From positions 310,001 through 374,000 of the forward strand of contig NZ_JUGR01000002.1 in the NCBI RefSeq assembly GCF_000800015.1: a stretch of DNA of 64,000 nt. The letters run 5' to 3'. The notes under the pieces were generated by a model. It worked only from the letters and a program-made list of their open reading frames with translations. It was not told the origin of the DNA and did not search any database. Positions 61,750 to 64,000 of this stretch are shown one piece after another. Each line of letters starts with the position of its first letter. Position 1 is the first letter of the stretch. Source of the stretch: Terriglobus sp. TAA 43 (GTDB lineage: Bacteria > Acidobacteriota > Terriglobia > Terriglobales > Acidobacteriaceae). The translations under genes were made by a program, and so were the position numbers.

Positions 61750-63222
61750 ATGCCAAAGACACGTACAGTTGCCGTTATTAGCTCCTCTACTCCCTTCCTC
61801 CATGCTGTGGTTGCTGCACTCACTTTTGAAGGCCATGAAGCTGTGACCTTCGGGACCCTCCCCCGGGTGGTGGCCGCGAATGAAACGCCAGACGCAGTCG
61901 TCGTCGACGTTTCTTCGCGGCCACCGTGTGACGAAGCGTCTCTCTCGAAACTGGTACGACTTGTCGGAAAAGACAGGATCTGGATGGCTTTGCCCATGGG
62001 CATGAGCCCCTGGAAAGAGGTCGCTGAACGCTTAGGCATCCACCAGACACTGAAGACTCCAGTTCAGCCCCCCGAACTTGAAGAGTTTCTGACAGATATT
62101 CAAGAGTTGCCGGAAGGATTCGCTCTGTCTCGAGACGAAACGCCATACAGTGCCAAGCCCACACACTTCCATATCGAAGACATTGCGAACAATCGGTACT
62201 TCCTGACGGCGAGTCCGGCAATGTGGCGTATCTATGAAAACGTCTGTCTTCTGGCTGCGGTGAATGTACCCGTACTCATCCTGGGTGAAAGCGGCGTCGG
62301 CAAAGACGTGATTGCCAATCTGCTGCATAAGCGTTCGCGGCGAGCAGCCCAGCCGTTTTGCTCAGTCAACTGCGCGGCGCTGCCGTCGGACTTGCTCGAA
62401 AGTGAGCTGTTCGGCTATGAGGCTGGAGCGTTTACGGGTGCGGTAAAGGCCAAGCCCGGAAAGTTCGAACAGGCGGACAAGGGCACGATCCTGCTGGACG
62501 AAATTGGTGAGATGAGCGCAGCGATGCAGGCAAAACTGTTGCATGTGCTGCAGGACGGTCGGTACTCCCGTCTTGGAGCCAGAAGCGTCTCCCAGGCCGA
62601 TGTCCGCGTGATCGCAGCGACGAACGTCAACATTGAGAGCGCGATCGCAGACAAGCTCTTCCGGGAAGATCTGTACTACCGCATCAACGCTTTCACCATC
62701 GAGGTCCCACCGCTCCGGGAGCGACTCGAAGAAATCCCCTACCTGGTGGAAGAGATGATCAAGCGGCAGTCGGCTGCTTTACACCAGGAGCCTGTCTATG
62801 TCTCGCCTCACATGATGTCTGTGCTGCAGGAGTATCAATGGCCGGGCAATCTGCGCGAACTTGGAAACGCCGTGACCCGCATGCAGGTCTTGAAGGGGCA
62901 TGAATCGTCCATCGCGGACATCGAAAGCAAGATACTCGGCCGAGTCTCCTGTGCCCCTGTACCTCCTGCCACCGCACCGCAACGGACAAGCAACGTAAAT
63001 GAGATGCGGTCGATTGTCCGGGACTTCAAGGATCAGACAGAGAGCCGCCTGATTCAACGGGCTCTCGAAGACGCACGGTGGAATCGTCGCCAGGCGGCAC
63101 TGGCCTTGCGCATCAGTTATCGCGCGCTTCTCTACAAAATTGACCAGTACCAACTGAAAAGCACACGCATTCCGCTGGGCCTTGGCGCTGCGCAGAATCG
63201 CGAAATGGCGGCACACGCATAA
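61750..63222 (+). CDS. Sigma-54-dependent transcriptional activator with degenerate receiver
   Basis: 490 residues. The N-terminal receiver-like domain (~1-120) lacks the acidic pocket (VAVISSST instead of VVDDE) though an Asp follows in VVVDVSS. The AAA+ domain (~160-390) has Walker A GESGVGKD (179-186), the sigma-54-contacting GAFTGA (226-231) and ILLDEIGEM. A Fis-type HTH closes the protein (~440-475, ARWNRRQAALALRISYRALLYKI). It remodels sigma-54 polymerase to open promoters such as the one at 61322. ATG 61750 was chosen over an upstream in-frame ATG at 61714 because it gives the usual N terminus. Confidence 0.93.
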   Translation: MPKTRTVAVISSSTPFLHAVVAALTFEGHEAVTFGTLPRVVAANETPDAVVVDVSSRPPCDEASLSKLVRLVGKDRIWMALPMGMSPWKEVAERLGIHQTLKTPVQPPELEEFLTDIQELPEGFALSRDETPYSAKPTHFHIEDIANNRYFLTASPAMWRIYENVCLLAAVNVPVLILGESGVGKDVIANLLHKRSRRAAQPFCSVNCAALPSDLLESELFGYEAGAFTGAVKAKPGKFEQADKGTILLDEIGEMSAAMQAKLLHVLQDGRYSRLGARSVSQADVRVIAATNVNIESAIADKLFREDLYYRINAFTIEVPPLRERLEEIPYLVEEMIKRQSAALHQEPVYVSPHMMSVLQEYQWPGNLRELGNAVTRMQVLKGHESSIADIESKILGRVSCAPVPPATAPQRTSNVNEMRSIVRDFKDQTESRLIQRALEDARWNRRQAALALRISYRALLYKIDQYQLKSTRIPLGLGAAQNREMAAHA

Positions 63223-63368
63223 GGCTTGCGTCATCTTTTCGATGCGCACGTAATTCTGCGCATACGACTCCTGTCCTGCATATCAAACGCAGATGCGTTC
63301 CTGTTTTGCGTCACGCTGAATCAAGATGTGCAACCCGATGCTATTCCCAATTGCCACAGGTAAGGTGC

Positions 63369-63605
63369 ATGCTGCTCAACATGTTTTCGACCGTTCACTA
63401 CGCCGCAGTCTGCGAGGAAGGCAAAGCACTCTATCTTGCTAGCCGCGCTTCAGCCGCTCTTCACAAGGCCAGCCTTTCACCAATTGGTGTAAGCCCGGAA
63501 TTTCTTGCTTACAACCACCATCTGCATGCTTGCCCTTCTTGTGCGCACCGCTACGCAGAGCAAAACCAGGTCAACAGCACAGCCACGCATCAACGAACTG
63601 CATAA
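63369..63605 (+). CDS. Small hypothetical protein with CxxC (78 aa)
   Basis: ATG 63369 follows CAGGTAAGGTGC. Contains HHLHACPSCAHRYAE near the end, a possible half zinc site, and a helical middle (GKALYLASRASAALHKAS). No signal peptide. It lies 146 bases after the activator gene. Function unknown. Confidence 0.5.
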   Translation: MLLNMFSTVHYAAVCEEGKALYLASRASAALHKASLSPIGVSPEFLAYNHHLHACPSCAHRYAEQNQVNSTATHQRTA

Positions 63606-63631
63606 GATTCAGAAGCTGACCCCGATTCCCT

Positions 63632-63675
63632 GTCGTAGCCAGTAAAGAGATTCTTCATCTCTCTACTGGCTGACA
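63632..63675. terminator. Terminator between convergent genes
   Basis: TAGCCAGTA / TACTGGCT arms flanked by TGTC/GACA, with inner AGAGAT/ATCTCT pairing, giving a long stem between two convergent genes. Confidence 0.75.
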
Positions 63676-63687
63676 GAGTTCCTCAGG

Positions 63688-64000
63688 CTACTGGACGGTA
63701 ACGGTTAACGGTACAGCTCTCGTCACGCTACCCGCCGTTGCAGTGATCAACACGGTCTTTGTTCCCGTATCTTTCAGCGTGGGCGAACCAGGAGTCGAAT
63801 TACCACCGCATCCCGTCAGGCTACCCGCGGCAACCATCATCAGAAGCAGCGAGCACAACAGCCGTCCTCGGGTTGCTGTTTTGCGCTGCGTCGCCACAAG
63901 CAAGAGCGGCACTGACATCAACACAATCGCCCATCCTTTCACCGAGCTAAATCCGGAAGTGGTCGTGAGAACGCTTCCCGAGATAGTGAACGTTGTGCTT
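63688..64000 (-). CDS. C-terminal end of a second anchor-type surface protein (partial)
   Basis: The frame is open to the window edge, so only the last ~103 residues are seen; the gene continues beyond 64000. It shows a membrane segment (KGWAIVLMSVPLLLVATQ), a basic turn (QRKTATRGR), a second hydrophobic stretch ending in LTGCGG, a short linker and a final strand (TKTVLITATAGSVTRAVPLTVTVQ). The order matches the end of the giant protein at 38731-45111. A GTG at 63942 is inside the reading frame and is not taken as the start. Confidence 0.75.
   Translation of the reverse strand, partial: STTFTISGSVLTTTSGFSSVKGWAIVLMSVPLLLVATQRKTATRGRLLCSLLLMMVAAGSLTGCGGNSTPGSPTLKDTGTKTVLITATAGSVTRAVPLTVTVQ

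Overview
The window reads as chromosome of a Gram-negative Acidobacteriota, most likely the Terriglobia/Acidobacteriales (Terriglobus, Granulicella or Edaphobacter type). The pointers are an Oar-like TonB receptor with an N-terminal carboxypeptidase-regulatory domain, a long two-module orphan ABC permease, a giant secreted SBBP/choice-of-anchor protein, an ECF sigma factor of the Sig-70_X6 type next to a Ser/Thr kinase with a TolB-like propeller, and a winged-helix regulator carrying a membrane anchor. This is inference from gene families; no marker gene is present.

Layout. 1-6.1 kb is core genome: a PAS histidine kinase, an HtrA-type protease, coaE, folD, a small unknown gene and a MacB-like permease. 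At 6198-6287 lies tRNA-Ser(UGA). Its 3' end is the integration site of a ~20.7 kb element (about 6288-26990) bounded by an imperfect direct repeat. The element holds a complete P4-type integrase, two tandem tyrosine-recombinase-like proteins that both lack the first catalytic Arg, a Crp/Fnr-like regulator, a divergent regulatory switch (zinc protein against excisionase-like and AlpA-like proteins), a phage-type replication module (O-like initiator with internal iterons, primase-ATPase), small regulators, two long virion-like proteins without capsid, portal, terminase or tail genes, and a cargo end with an HNH-like zinc protein, a membrane-anchored protein and a MazF-like toxin with an unusual 263-residue partner. 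It looks like a phage satellite or a reduced prophage rather than a conjugative element. Beyond the right end is a stretch resembling the element's own left end, so an earlier related insertion probably left a scar.

27.3-38.6 kb: an ECF sigma/anti-sigma pair, a fasciclin protein and two twin-arginine-type ferritin-like proteins; a membrane PP2C phosphatase; a secreted six-hairpin-type glycosidase-like protein; a small secreted protein; and an ABC exporter whose end overlaps a phospholipase D-like gene. 38.7-45.1 kb is one 2126-residue secreted repeat protein. 45.2-52.5 kb looks like a carbohydrate locus: a winged-helix membrane regulator diverging from an Oar-type TonB receptor, then a heparinase II/III-like lyase, with a LacI-type palindrome in the divergent region.

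52.5-61.2 kb (minus strand): the orphan permease, then an apparent cassette reading ECF sigma, Ser/Thr kinase with propeller, a small Ser/Lys-rich protein and a B12-binding-type radical SAM enzyme. 61.3-64 kb: a near-consensus sigma-54 promoter, a tiny secreted protein, a sigma-54 activator with a degenerate receiver, a small CxxC protein, and the 3' end of a gene whose C-terminal module matches that of the giant protein. The best candidates for something undescribed are the recombinase pair with its Crp-like partner, the origin embedded in the initiator gene, the radical SAM cassette and the sigma-54-controlled peptide.
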